A stretch of 64,000 bases of DNA from Desulfoluna sp. (lineage in GTDB: Bacteria; Desulfobacterota; Desulfobacteria; Desulfobacterales; Desulfolunaceae), in contig NZ_JAQYWB010000023.1 in assembly GCF_030145185.1 (NCBI RefSeq), forward strand, positions 17,391-81,390. The letters run 5' to 3'. Numbering within the stretch: position 1 is the first letter of the stretch; every line of letters starts with the position of its first letter. Shown here in pieces: positions 19,841 to 28,920 of the stretch. The notes under the pieces are model-generated. The model did no database searches. It saw only the letters and a list, made by a program, of their open reading frames with translations, and had not been told where the DNA came from. The position numbers were made by a program, and so were the translations under genes.

Positions 19841-21367
19841 ATGAATAGCCAAACTGAAGAGACATCGCCCCTCCTCCTGGATCTCCCGAAAGGCCGGAGA
19901 TCCCGTGACCTGATCCCTCCCTCATCAGGGGTTCTCCTGCGTGCCTTCGCAAACCGTTTGACGGCATTCATACGCGCCACGTCTTTGGCAGGTGCCCTCG
20001 TGCTGGTCACCTTCTGCCTGCCGCCCGTCACCTTCTCTGCCGAAGCCACCACCATGGAAGAACTGAAAGCCAATTACCTCACCAGTATCTACGAGGACAG
20101 CCGCATTTTTCTGGAAGGTATTGAGCTGTTCGTCAACCGGGACTACCCGAAATTCTGGTCTGACATCGAAACCGGCCGACCCGTCCCGAAAAGGATGATC
20201 CAGCGCTATATCCGGGAGCTGAGGTATTTTGAGGGCCAACTCGATGCCCTCTATGAAGAGTTTATCAGCTATGCGGACACCACGGCGAACAAGTCAAACC
20301 GCGGGCAAACCAAGGTCCGGGATCTGGAGGCCAAAATTTATCATATTCTGGCCTATGCCTACATGCGCACCGGCGATTTTGCCATGAGTCACGCCTTGAC
20401 CAATAACGATGCCATCGGCTCCAAATCCTTTACCATTCCCCTGATGGACATTGAGGGAAAACAACAGACCTTTGCCCTGACCCTTGAGTTGAAGAGGCTG
20501 CAACGCCTCATCAGTGCAAACCTCAACATTGTCGAACTCCGGATGAAATACTTTTTCCCGACGGATCTTGACAACATCAACGCCTACCTGAAAGTCAGTG
20601 ATTTCGATCAGGGAAACCCCTTCAATCTGACCTTCCTGAGCTACTACGACAAAGCATTCCTCGAGTTGGGGGAGACCCGAAACAGCGTGATTCATTTCAG
20701 TGAAATCACCCAATTCTTCAACCGTATCAAATACAACGACGCCTTCAGCCAGGGCACGCGTGACACCAAGGGCTGGGAACTCATTTATCGTCTCCCCATC
20801 ATCAAGGCCGAGTATGGCATGGATTTAATGGACACTTCTATTTTAGGATCCGTCTCCTCAGACAACCACGTGCTCGGACTGGAACGCCTCTGCCGATATA
20901 AAGGATTTACACGGACCGATTTTCGGACCTTGAAACTGGAAGAGAAGCAGAACATTGCCAACAGCTCCACCCTGGAAAAAGAACTCTACATCGCACGCAT
21001 TGCCCCCACGCACAGCGAGACCTCCAAGGAAGACGTCTTGATGACGTATTACGGCAATGTCCCCAGTGACGGCAAACTGCTCCAGGGAATCCCCATTCGC
21101 TATGGCACCTACAGCCTGTTCGAAGGGTCAGAATTCCTCGGCCTCATTGAACTTGTCCCCTGCTACAAGGGCCAACCCTGCACCAAACTAAATACGGACA
21201 AAGCCGTCACAGAGGTCAAGGTATACAATCACGAGCTCAGTTTTTATGAGGACACCCTCGATTTTATCCGAATGAACACGCGCATGTATGGAAAAACAAC
21301 CCACATGACCCGTGGAGATGACTCAGAAATTCATATTGGACGAGGCTGCGCCTCCGGTAAAAAATAG
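19841..21367 (+). CDS. Exported or membrane-anchored protein of unknown function, 508 residues
   Basis: Residues 1-45 are polar; a hydrophobic segment follows (about 46-66, ATSLAGALVLVTFCLPPVTF) with a possible cut near FSA-EA. The mature part begins with helices (MEELKANYLTSIYEDSR). A late segment has two Cys close together (VPCYKGQPC) and another near the end (GCASGKK), which could form a disulfide. Not assigned to a family. It ends the six-gene operon; a strong terminator follows at 21408. The long polar N-terminus may be a cytoplasmic tail, or the real start may be an internal codon. Confidence 0.7.
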   Translation: MNSQTEETSPLLLDLPKGRRSRDLIPPSSGVLLRAFANRLTAFIRATSLAGALVLVTFCLPPVTFSAEATTMEELKANYLTSIYEDSRIFLEGIELFVNRDYPKFWSDIETGRPVPKRMIQRYIRELRYFEGQLDALYEEFISYADTTANKSNRGQTKVRDLEAKIYHILAYAYMRTGDFAMSHALTNNDAIGSKSFTIPLMDIEGKQQTFALTLELKRLQRLISANLNIVELRMKYFFPTDLDNINAYLKVSDFDQGNPFNLTFLSYYDKAFLELGETRNSVIHFSEITQFFNRIKYNDAFSQGTRDTKGWELIYRLPIIKAEYGMDLMDTSILGSVSSDNHVLGLERLCRYKGFTRTDFRTLKLEEKQNIANSSTLEKELYIARIAPTHSETSKEDVLMTYYGNVPSDGKLLQGIPIRYGTYSLFEGSEFLGLIELVPCYKGQPCTKLNTDKAVTEVKVYNHELSFYEDTLDFIRMNTRMYGKTTHMTRGDDSEIHIGRGCASGKK

Positions 21368-21407
21368 CCAGATACGTCATCCAAAGACCTGTCCCTTACG
21401 ACAAATA

Positions 21408-21444
21408 AAAACGGGTTTCAAGGCAGTGCCTTGAAACCCGTTTT
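21408..21444 (+). terminator. Intrinsic terminator of the ExbB-like operon
   Basis: Perfect 17-bp stem AAAACGGGTTTCAAGGC / GCCTTGAAACCCGTTTT with a 3-base loop, ending in TTTTGTTTT. It lies 40 bases after the last gene and points in the operon direction. Confidence 0.9.
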
Positions 21445-21490
21445 GTTTTCGATATATAGATCTCAGCGTCTTTAAAAACATCCATTTATT

Positions 21491-21741
21491 TAGCCCGGAT
21501 ATTTCACGAGTTGGGTGCGCTCATATGCAAGGCATCAGAGCTGAAGATGTAGTGGTTTACCTCAAAGCTCTGATAACGCGGCAGATGAGTGCACCCGGCT
21601 CGCCTGAAAGGTGAGAAAATCAGACAGAATACCGTGGATTACATTTTGCATTTTTGAAACGACTGAAAATATGACTGCGAAGAACTGCCATTACGGATTA
21701 TTCCTTAGTCTTGATTGTTTTCTCATGAAATATCCGGGTTA
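21491..21741. repeat. Full-length 251-bp TAGCCCGG inverted-end repeat (copy A)
   Basis: Ends are TAGCCCGGATATTTCACGAG and the complement of TCATGAAATATCCGGGTTA, i.e. about 19-bp near-perfect inverted ends starting in TA. The interior holds a 94-base hairpin: outer arms 21508-21524 and 21585-21601 (17 pairs with G.T wobbles), inner arms ATCAGAGCT / AGCTCTGAT (21534-21542, 21566-21574), loop GATGTAGTGGTTTACCTCAA identical in all copies. It carries no open frame long enough for a transposase. It fills most of the dnaE-to-operon gap. It may be a non-autonomous (MITE-like) element. Confidence 0.85.
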
Positions 21742-21766
21742 GGAGGCTTAAACGACACAGGCAGAT

Positions 21767-24700
21767 CTAATTGCCTCCATTGCCCTTCCCGTTCCCATTT
21801 CCATTTCCGTTGCCATTTTTCCGATTCATCCAGGCCGGTTTTTTCCGTTCTTTGACTTTGGGCGGTGTCGCAATGGTACGGACATGTGTCTTCCCTGCCA
21901 GGGCTTTCAGGTCATCCAAAAGCTGTGGGGAAACGGTCACGCCAGCGTAGTCGGGCAACTCAATGGTGGTCATGGAGTGACCTCGAAGCAGAAGATACAC
22001 GATGACCCCACTGGGACCGGGGTAACGCTTTAACACGGCATCCAACCGAGGAATCAACTCCATCTGAATTTCACCGGCGTCCAGATGAAGTGCGACGCCT
22101 CCGGTCCAGAGGCCGGTTACATCATCCATATGAACCAGACGTTCCGCTGCGATGGTGACGTTGTTCTCTTTGACCTGGGAGACGCCTTCGACCATCACGA
22201 TGGTGTCAGGGGCCAGAAGATGACGGGCATCGGCAAAGGTGGAAGGAAAAACCACCACCTCGATGTCGCTGTAGAGGTCTTCGATGGACACAAAGGCCAT
22301 CTGGTCCCCTTTTTTGGTTCGAATCACCTTCACCGTGGTGACCATCCCCCCAAATCTCACGGGGGCACCTTCCACAGCGTTCTCCTTGTTGAGTCCGGTG
22401 AGGGTGGCATAGCCTTTCATGATCTCTTCATACTGATTCAAGGGGTGACCGGAAATATAAAAACCCAGCACCTCCTTTTCGAGGGTGAGACGATGGCGCT
22501 CTTCCCAGGCCGGCACATCCGGCAGGACCGGGACATTAATGCGGGCCCCCCCACCTGAGGCATCCCCGAAAAGAGAGAGCTGCGGGTCATTCTTCTCTTT
22601 CTGGACGCGGGAACCGTGATCTAAGGCCTCCTCCATCACCACCATCAGCTGGTTACGCGATGCCCCCGTAAAATCGAAGGCCCCACTTTTAATGAGGGCA
22701 TCTAAAACACGCTTGTTCACCTTGCGAAGGTCCACCCGTTCACAGAACTCAAAGATACTGACAAAGGGGCCATTCTCCTTTCGTTCATTGAGAATGACCT
22801 CAATGGGGCCCTCGCCCACACCCTTGACGGCGGTGAGCCCAAATCGAATGCGACCGTCCAGGACCGAAAAAACGCCCAGGCTCTCATTGACGTCCGGGGG
22901 CAACACATCAATATGGTTGTTCTTGCATTCCGCTATAAATTTGACGATGCCGTCGGCGTTTCCAATCTCACTGGTGAGAAGGGCCGCCATAAACTCCACG
23001 GGAAAATGGGCTTTCAGCCAGGCTGTCTGATAGCAGACCAGGGCGTAGGCGGCGCTGTGGGATTTGTTAAAACCATAGCCACCGAATTTTTCCATCAAGT
23101 CAAACAGAGCACCCGCTTTGTCTTCGGGGTGATTGTTTTCAAGGGCCCCTTTCATAAAAAGGGTGCGATGCTCGGCCATGGCCGCGGCAATTTTCTTGCC
23201 CATGGCCTTTCGCAGGCCGTCTGCTTCCGCCATGGTGTAGTTGGCGATGACACCCGCAAGCTGCATCACCTGCTCCTGATAGAGAATCACCCCGTAGGTC
23301 TCTTCCAGGATCCCCTCCAGCCCCGGAAGAAGGTACTCCACGGGTTCCCTGCCGTGCTTTCGATCCACGTAGGCATCCACCATGCCGGAGTCGAGGGGCC
23401 CAGGGCGATAAAGGGCCACCAGAGCCGTGATGTCTTTGAAGGCCTCGGGCCGGAGCCGAACCAGAAGATCCTTCATGCCCGAGCTTTCAAGCTGAAAGAC
23501 GCCCGTGGTGTTCCCGCTGCATAAGAGGTCAAAGGTAGGCTTGTCTGCCACATCGATATGGGTCATATCGGGGCGCTCTATGCCCTGCAGTTCAATCATC
23601 TTTAAGGCGTCATCAATCACGGTCAGGTTTCGAAGGCCCAGGAAGTCAAACTTGACGAGGCCGATCTGCTCAACCCGCTTCATGTCCAGCTGGGTAATGG
23701 TTTCACCGTTTCGGCCTTTAAACAGCGGAAGATACTCCACCAGAGGCTTATCCGAGACCACGACCCCTGCCGCGTGGGTGGAGGCATGACGGGTCAAGCC
23801 TTCCAAAACCCGACACACATTGATGAGTTCGGTGTAGTCGGCTCGCGAATCCACGAGCTCTTTGAGTTCCGGTTCATCGATGAGGGCCTGATTCAGCTTG
23901 ATCCCCAGGGTATCGGGGACCAGCTTGGCGATCCGGTCCACCTCGGAGAGGGGAATGTTGAGGGCACGCCCCACATCCCGGATGACGGCTTTGGGCTTCA
24001 AGGTCCCGAAGGTAATAATCTGGGCTACATAGTCCCCGCCCCCATACCGGCCAACCACGTAATTAAACACCTTCTCCCGACCACGGATGCAGAAATCGAC
24101 GTCGATATCAGGCATACTGATTCGAGATGGGTTCAGGAATCGCTCGAAGATCAGGCCATGCTCAATGGGATCAAGCTCGGTGATGTTCATGGAATAGGCA
24201 ACGATACTGCCCGCCGCCGATCCCCTGCCCGGCCCAACGGGGATGCCGTTGGCCTTGCCGTAGCCGATGAAGTCCGCCACAATGAGAAAATAGCCGGGGA
24301 ATCCCATTTCGATGATGGTCTTCACTTCATAGTCGAGGCGCTCTTCATAAACCGCTCGGTCCACATCGGGGTTTTTGGCCTCGATGGCCGCCATACGGGT
24401 TTGAAACCCCTCTCGGGCTTGAATCTCGAAGAGCTCATCGGCGGTGTGTTCGCTGGTGGCATCAAACTGGGGGAAATGGTAGGTATTGAAATCAAACTCA
24501 ATATGGCACCGATCGGCAATGGCGACGGTGTTTGCAAGCACCTCCGGGGTGCTGCCAAAGGCTCTGGCCATCTCGGCAGGGGACTTGAAATGCAACTGAT
24601 CCGTGCCGAATTTAAAGCGCTTCGGATCATCCATGGTGGTGCCCGTTTGAATGCAGAGAAGAACCTCGTGGGCTTTATTGTCCTCATAATTCAAGTAATG

Positions 24701-25345
24701 GCAATCGTTGGTGGCCACCATGGGAATGCCGAGGCGCTTGCTCATGTCAAAGAGCGCCTCGTTGACTTTATACTGCTCGACCAGGCCGTTTTCCTGGACC
24801 TCCAGAAAGTAATTTCTCTCTCCGAAAAGCTTCTGGTAGTGGCAGGCCAGAGCATCGGCCTCCTGCTGCTTCCCTTTCATGATGAGCTTGGGAATTTCTC
24901 CGGCCAGGCAGGCCGACAGGGCAATGACCCCCTCGGTGTGCTCTGCCAGCACCTCACGGTCAATACGGGGCTTGTAGTAGAACCCCTGTAATTGAGCGAT
25001 GGAGGCCAGCTTGCAGAGGTTGGTGTACCCAACGTTGTTTTCTGCCAGGAGCACAAGGTGAGCAAGACCGGTGCCATCTTCCAGCCCCTCTTTGCGTTTT
25101 AACCCCCGGGGTGCCATGTACGCTTCAAACCCGATGATCGGTTTCACTCCGGCGTGGTTGGCCTTATCGTAAAACTCTACGGCGGCAAACATGCTGCCGT
25201 GATCGGTCACGGCCACGGAGTTCATGCCGAACTCTTTGGTCCGTTCTAAGAGTGGATCCAGTCGAATGGCACCGTCCAGAAGGCTGTACTGGGAGTGAAC
25301 ATGCAGATGAACAAAATCGGGAATACCGTCGGATGATTGCGTCAT
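21767..25345 (-). CDS. dnaE: DNA polymerase III alpha subunit
   Basis: Replicative polymerase, 1192 residues from the chosen start. An upstream ATG at 25417 would add 24 residues of non-conserved sequence; I prefer 25345 because FVHLHVHSQYSLLDGAIRL, the PHP-domain opening, begins soon after. The palm motif with catalytic aspartates is seen as PDIDVDFCIRGREKV. The segment QLSLF (residues 922-926), the canonical clamp-binding peptide, is followed by an OB-fold region and a C-terminal tail of alternating Asn-Gly. This tail is coded by an imperfect hexanucleotide repeat near 21770-21820, likely to vary in length. The ribosome-binding site is weak at either start. Confidence 0.95.
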   Translation of the reverse strand: MTQSSDGIPDFVHLHVHSQYSLLDGAIRLDPLLERTKEFGMNSVAVTDHGSMFAAVEFYDKANHAGVKPIIGFEAYMAPRGLKRKEGLEDGTGLAHLVLLAENNVGYTNLCKLASIAQLQGFYYKPRIDREVLAEHTEGVIALSACLAGEIPKLIMKGKQQEADALACHYQKLFGERNYFLEVQENGLVEQYKVNEALFDMSKRLGIPMVATNDCHYLNYEDNKAHEVLLCIQTGTTMDDPKRFKFGTDQLHFKSPAEMARAFGSTPEVLANTVAIADRCHIEFDFNTYHFPQFDATSEHTADELFEIQAREGFQTRMAAIEAKNPDVDRAVYEERLDYEVKTIIEMGFPGYFLIVADFIGYGKANGIPVGPGRGSAAGSIVAYSMNITELDPIEHGLIFERFLNPSRISMPDIDVDFCIRGREKVFNYVVGRYGGGDYVAQIITFGTLKPKAVIRDVGRALNIPLSEVDRIAKLVPDTLGIKLNQALIDEPELKELVDSRADYTELINVCRVLEGLTRHASTHAAGVVVSDKPLVEYLPLFKGRNGETITQLDMKRVEQIGLVKFDFLGLRNLTVIDDALKMIELQGIERPDMTHIDVADKPTFDLLCSGNTTGVFQLESSGMKDLLVRLRPEAFKDITALVALYRPGPLDSGMVDAYVDRKHGREPVEYLLPGLEGILEETYGVILYQEQVMQLAGVIANYTMAEADGLRKAMGKKIAAAMAEHRTLFMKGALENNHPEDKAGALFDLMEKFGGYGFNKSHSAAYALVCYQTAWLKAHFPVEFMAALLTSEIGNADGIVKFIAECKNNHIDVLPPDVNESLGVFSVLDGRIRFGLTAVKGVGEGPIEVILNERKENGPFVSIFEFCERVDLRKVNKRVLDALIKSGAFDFTGASRNQLMVVMEEALDHGSRVQKEKNDPQLSLFGDASGGGARINVPVLPDVPAWEERHRLTLEKEVLGFYISGHPLNQYEEIMKGYATLTGLNKENAVEGAPVRFGGMVTTVKVIRTKKGDQMAFVSIEDLYSDIEVVVFPSTFADARHLLAPDTIVMVEGVSQVKENNVTIAAERLVHMDDVTGLWTGGVALHLDAGEIQMELIPRLDAVLKRYPGPSGVIVYLLLRGHSMTTIELPDYAGVTVSPQLLDDLKALAGKTHVRTIATPPKVKERKKPAWMNRKNGNGNGNGNGKGNGGN

Positions 25346-25603
25346 GGCCTCGTATATCGGGATGTATGGGGTTTTTAAATTCGTTCTGGCGTTTATGTCA
25401 GAAACAAGACAAGTCATTGATTCTTTACAGGACGCGTCACCTGTTCACTGAAAAGCAGGGGATCTCGGCGCAGCCTCAGGGTCAAGGTTCACAGTGGCAC
25501 TGTATTTACGTATGCCCGGCCACCTGGAGGAGAGAGAGCAACAGCAGAGTCAGAAATATCGCCATTGGCACCCCGTTGCAACCCTTTTTGCCCCCCGAAC
25601 AAA

Positions 25604-25635
25604 AAAGACCCCCTCCCACAAAGGAGGGGGTCTTT
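25604..25635 (-). terminator. Intrinsic terminator of guaB
   Basis: Stem AAAGACCCCCTCC / GGAGGGGGTCTTT with a 6-base loop, followed on the minus strand by TTTTTTG. It lies 65 bases after the guaB stop. The rest of the 25346-25699 gap, including the dnaE upstream region, shows no clear promoter. Confidence 0.85.
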
Positions 25636-25699
25636 CATTCCTGTCTCAGTCAAAGGGCCATGAACTCATCGCCCCTTTTTCAAAAACGGCTCGAACCGC

Positions 25700-27163
25700 T
25701 TATTCGAGGCGGTAGTTGGGCGCCTCTTCGGTAATAATAACATCGTGCGCGTGGCTCTCTCGAAGGCCTGCGTTGGTGATGCGGACAAAACGAGCCATCT
25801 CACGAAGCTCTTCGATGGTCCGTGATCCCACATAACCCATTCCGGCCTTCAGGCCACCGATCAACTGAAAAATGTTGTCGACCAGAGAGCCCTTGTAAGG
25901 CACCCGGCCCACGATCCCTTCAGGAACCAGTTTTTCGTTCTCTTCGTCCTCACCGAGGTAGTACCGATCCTTGCTGCCGGACTGCATCGCTTCCAGGGAC
26001 CCCATGCCGCGATAGACTTTATAGCTCCGGCCCTGATAGATAATGGTTTCACCGGGGCTCTCTTCGGTCCCTGCCAGAACACCACCCAGCATGACGCTGT
26101 GGGCACCCGCGCCGATGGCCTTGGCGATATCTCCTGAGAACTTAATCCCACCGTCAGCGATCAAAGGCACACCGGTACGGTCGGAAACGGCCTTGCAGTT
26201 GGAGATGGCGGTCAGCTGGGGAACACCACATCCTGAGACGATCCGTGTGGTACAGATGGAACCGGGACCAATCCCCACCTTGATGCCGTCTACTCCGGCG
26301 TCCACCAGGGCCTGAGCCCCTTTGGCGGTGGCGACGTTGCCCGCAATAATCTCCACGCCTTCAAAGGTAGCTTTCAATTTAATGATGGAATCAATCACGT
26401 TCTTGGAGTGGCCGTGGGAGGTATCAATACAGAGCACATCGGCGCTGGCCTTGATCAAGGCCTCGGCGCGCTCCATCATATCCTCACCCACACCGATGGC
26501 AGCCCCAACGCGCAGACGGCCAACGCTGTCTTTACAGGCGTTGGGGTATTTTTTAACCTTTTCGATGTCTTTGGTGGTGATGATACCGGCCAATTTACCT
26601 TCGACATTTACGACGAGGAGTTTTTCAATACGATGCTTGTGCAGAAGGGCTTTGGACTCTTCGAGCGTGGTTCCTTCGGGAACGGTAATCAGGTTTTCTG
26701 AGGTCATAACCTCAGAAATTTTTCGTTCCAACTTGGTCTCAAAACGGAGGTCCCGGTTGGTGACAATACCCACCAATTGTTCCCCGACAGTGACCGGCAC
26801 ACCGGAAATCCGGTAATGCTTCATCAACTTGTTCACTTCAAAGATGGTGGCATCGGGCCTGACAGTCACCGGATCGATGATCATCCCGCTTTCAGATTTC
26901 TTCACACGGTTGACTTCAATCACCTGCCGTTCAATGGGCATGTTGCGATGAATGATGCCGATCCCACCACTGCGGGCCATGCTGATGGCGGCGCGGGATT
27001 CGGTCACCGTGTCCATGGCCGCACTGAGCAGGGGAATATTAAGGGTAATATTTCGAGTCAGACGCGTGGTGGTGTCCACCATGTTAGGGAGCACATCGGA
27101 ATAGTTCGGAATAAGAAGAACATCATCAAAGGAATAAGCATTTTCCGGTGGAATGGTTTTCAT
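25700..27163 (-). CDS. guaB: Inosine-5'-monophosphate dehydrogenase
   Basis: 487 residues, the standard length. It oxidises IMP to XMP with NAD, the committed step to GMP. Visible: N-terminal barrel opening [16 protein letters not shown], a CBS-domain pair inserted at about 90-210, and the catalytic-loop Cys in [17 protein letters not shown]. The start was set at MKTIPPENA because GGAGGTAACGTTC precedes it; the frame is open for 28 more codons upstream but lacks a site there. On the minus strand TTGACT lies at 27242-27247, but a matching -10 is poor. It is next to the purine-uptake operon, which fits a purine-nucleotide cluster. Confidence 0.96.
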   Translation of the reverse strand: MKTIPPENAYSFDDVLLIPNYSDVLPNMVDTTTRLTRNITLNIPLLSAAMDTVTESRAAISMARSGGIGIIHRNMPIERQVIEVNRVKKSESGMIIDPVTVRPDATIFEVNKLMKHYRISGVPVTVGEQLVGIVTNRDLRFETKLERKISEVMTSENLITVPEGTTLEESKALLHKHRIEKLLVVNVEGKLAGIITTKDIEKVKKYPNACKDSVGRLRVGAAIGVGEDMMERAEALIKASADVLCIDTSHGHSKNVIDSIIKLKATFEGVEIIAGNVATAKGAQALVDAGVDGIKVGIGPGSICTTRIVSGCGVPQLTAISNCKAVSDRTGVPLIADGGIKFSGDIAKAIGAGAHSVMLGGVLAGTEESPGETIIYQGRSYKVYRGMGSLEAMQSGSKDRYYLGEDEENEKLVPEGIVGRVPYKGSLVDNIFQLIGGLKAGMGYVGSRTIEELREMARFVRITNAGLRESHAHDVIITEEAPNYRLE

Positions 27164-27317
27164 GAACGTTACCTCCAAAAAGCGGATGTGTAATAAAAGA
27201 CCGAAGCCCTCACGGATAAAAATCCGAACCTTCCTTCTAACAGTCAAGACAAAATGAAGACGTCGCAGATACGGTAACCCGCCCTATCCCCATGGAATAA
27301 AGCAGAAATACGGTGCA

Positions 27318-27548
27318 TCATACAGGCAGCCGACGCACCAGAAACGCGTGGATCTCGCCTTCACCAACGCCTGAATACACGACACCCTTCCGGTCATAAA
27401 ATCCGAATACAAAATGCCAGTACCACTGGACCATTTCCGGGTGTTGGGTAGCAGAAGACAGGTTGTGGGCCGGGTTCCCCCCGGTCCTTGAAGCCTTGCT
27501 AAGATTATATGGGCACCCCTGAGAACCGGTAACGTCAGCGTGTCTCTG
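27318..27548 (-). pseudogene. Open relic of a protein C-terminus
   Basis: A stop-to-stop frame of 77 codons reads as protein-like (MVQWYWHFVFGFYDRKGVVY, then GVGEGEIHAFLVRRLPV and a stop) but has no ATG near its start, only an internal one. No Shine-Dalgarno is visible. It may be the surviving end of a lost gene or chance. It fills much of the 620-base gap between guaB and the deacetylase. Not recognised. Confidence 0.25.
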
Positions 27549-27604
27549 TCACCGGTAAAAATGCATACCCCTTGGGTCAGGGATATCCATCAAGGGTACA
27601 AAAA

Positions 27605-27623
27605 AATCCGGTAATACCGGATT
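27605..27623 (-). terminator. Intrinsic terminator of the polysaccharide deacetylase / transporter operon
   Basis: AATCCGGTA / TACCGGATT 9-bp stem with a one-base centre in the palindrome (effective loop 3-5), followed on the minus strand by TTTTTTTG. It is about 160 bases after the deacetylase stop. Confidence 0.6.
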
Positions 27624-27666
27624 GGGTTCAAAAAATAATGAAATGATTCTTGTTGCCCTTTTTTTT

Positions 27667-27694
27667 GGCCGGAATATTACATGAGATGGGTGCC
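27667..27694. repeat. Decayed left end of the TAGCCCGG repeat family
   Basis: GGCCGGAATATTACATGAGA followed by TGGGTGCC resembles the left end plus first outer-arm bases of the full repeat, with one inserted base and a few substitutions. It is a probable old copy. Confidence 0.4.
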
Positions 27695-27783
27695 TCTGGC
27701 AAATCCTTTTTCTTCGTCTCAAAAAATACCGCCACCCCCGTAAAAACGTCTGCACAGGGGGGACACAAGCAATCGGCGTTTTA

Positions 27784-28896
27784 CTAACGGACAATCCATT
27801 GACGTGAAAACCAGTGATATATCGACCTATCTTTACCAGGAACGGTAATATTGTATTTATGCCTTCCCACAGAAAGAGCGTCCCTGGCTTGCACTTTAAA
27901 TCGTTTCCCGGGGATCACCCATTGAATCTCCACACGCCCCTGGCCCGACACATAGCAGCTCAACTCATCCAGCAATGCGTCCGTGGGAGCAAGGGTAATC
28001 TCAAGCTCAGGACGGGTCTCCAGGGTCTGGGGATTCCACGGGGTCTCTGACACAACCGGCAGAGCGCGGGCGTTGGCTTTCATATGAAATGCTTTCATGT
28101 CTCCGTACCTTTCGGACAAAGGAAACCGCGGGATGGCCCTCAAATCGGTAAACGTGCCCACAGCGCCGGAATTCTGCCCAAAAGCCGTGTATCCCAGTTC
28201 AGACACCATGTTTGCCACCTGGGTGTTGTATTCCCCGTAGGGATAAGCCAGCAGCTGAGGACAGGTGCCTATTTCTTCTTCAAGGCGTCCCTGAGCTTTC
28301 AAAATGTCGGCCTGTAACCGCCCAAGCCACTGAATTTGGGTCTCTTCATCGAAACGTTTGATCATGTATGGGTGAGAGGCCGTGTGATTGGCCACTTGCG
28401 CCCCGCCCTCGCTGATTTCCCGAAGCTGATCCCAGGTCATGTAATCTTTATAATGGTGGTCCACAACATCCGTGCTGACAAAGACCGTGAAGGGCCAGCC
28501 CTTTTCCTTCAGCAGGGGCCAGGCGTTATCATACAAACTGGCGTAGGCATCATCCATGGTGAGGACGACGGTTTTATCCGGTAACTCTTCCCCTTTTTTA
28601 AGGGCGGCCACCACCTCATTAAGGGGCGCCACCTTGAAACCGTTGTCTTCAAGGTACGCCAAATGAGCCTTAAACTGATCCATCCGGATATTGGTCGATG
28701 AAAAACGGGCATCCCCAAACCGATGGTACATAAAAATCACAGCTGAGTCCGTGCCGGCCCACGTGCACACGGGGGTAAAGACCCAAAGCATAACCATCAG
28801 CATCAGGAGCGCACTGCACTTGCCCAGACGCCCCTCACCCATTGTAAAACCCATAACCCGCATCCTTACCTGATCGCTTCTCGAAAATTGATTCAT
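27784..28896 (-). CDS. Polysaccharide deacetylase family protein
   Basis: 370 residues with an N-terminal signal or anchor (about 28-47, ALLMLMVMLWVFTPVCTWAG). The NodB-type domain follows: VIFMYHRFGD, motif 1 TMDDAYASLYDNAW (metal-binding Asp pair) and motif 2 HTASHPYMI (two His). YPYGEYN matches motif 3. It should remove acetyl groups from a cell-envelope polysaccharide in the periplasm. The C-terminal 100 residues are extra and not assigned. The start could be at Met12 or Met15 instead. It begins 24 bases after the ABC ATPase gene, so it may be the last gene of that operon, though function is unrelated. Confidence 0.88.
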   Translation of the reverse strand: MNQFSRSDQVRMRVMGFTMGEGRLGKCSALLMLMVMLWVFTPVCTWAGTDSAVIFMYHRFGDARFSSTNIRMDQFKAHLAYLEDNGFKVAPLNEVVAALKKGEELPDKTVVLTMDDAYASLYDNAWPLLKEKGWPFTVFVSTDVVDHHYKDYMTWDQLREISEGGAQVANHTASHPYMIKRFDEETQIQWLGRLQADILKAQGRLEEEIGTCPQLLAYPYGEYNTQVANMVSELGYTAFGQNSGAVGTFTDLRAIPRFPLSERYGDMKAFHMKANARALPVVSETPWNPQTLETRPELEITLAPTDALLDELSCYVSGQGRVEIQWVIPGKRFKVQARDALSVGRHKYNITVPGKDRSIYHWFSRQWIVR

Positions 28897-28920
28897 CGAC
28901 AGCTCGGTGCTGCCATCGCC

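Noticed and set aside
21491..21741. Repeat hairpin as an integron attC site or CRISPR unit
   Set aside because: Integron core sequences (GTTRRRY and partner) are not present, copies are dispersed rather than arrayed, and the element has its own inverted ends.
23774..24991. 405-codon plus-strand open frame opposite dnaE
   Set aside because: Antisense shadow of dnaE; composition is not protein-like and it has no neighbours on that strand.
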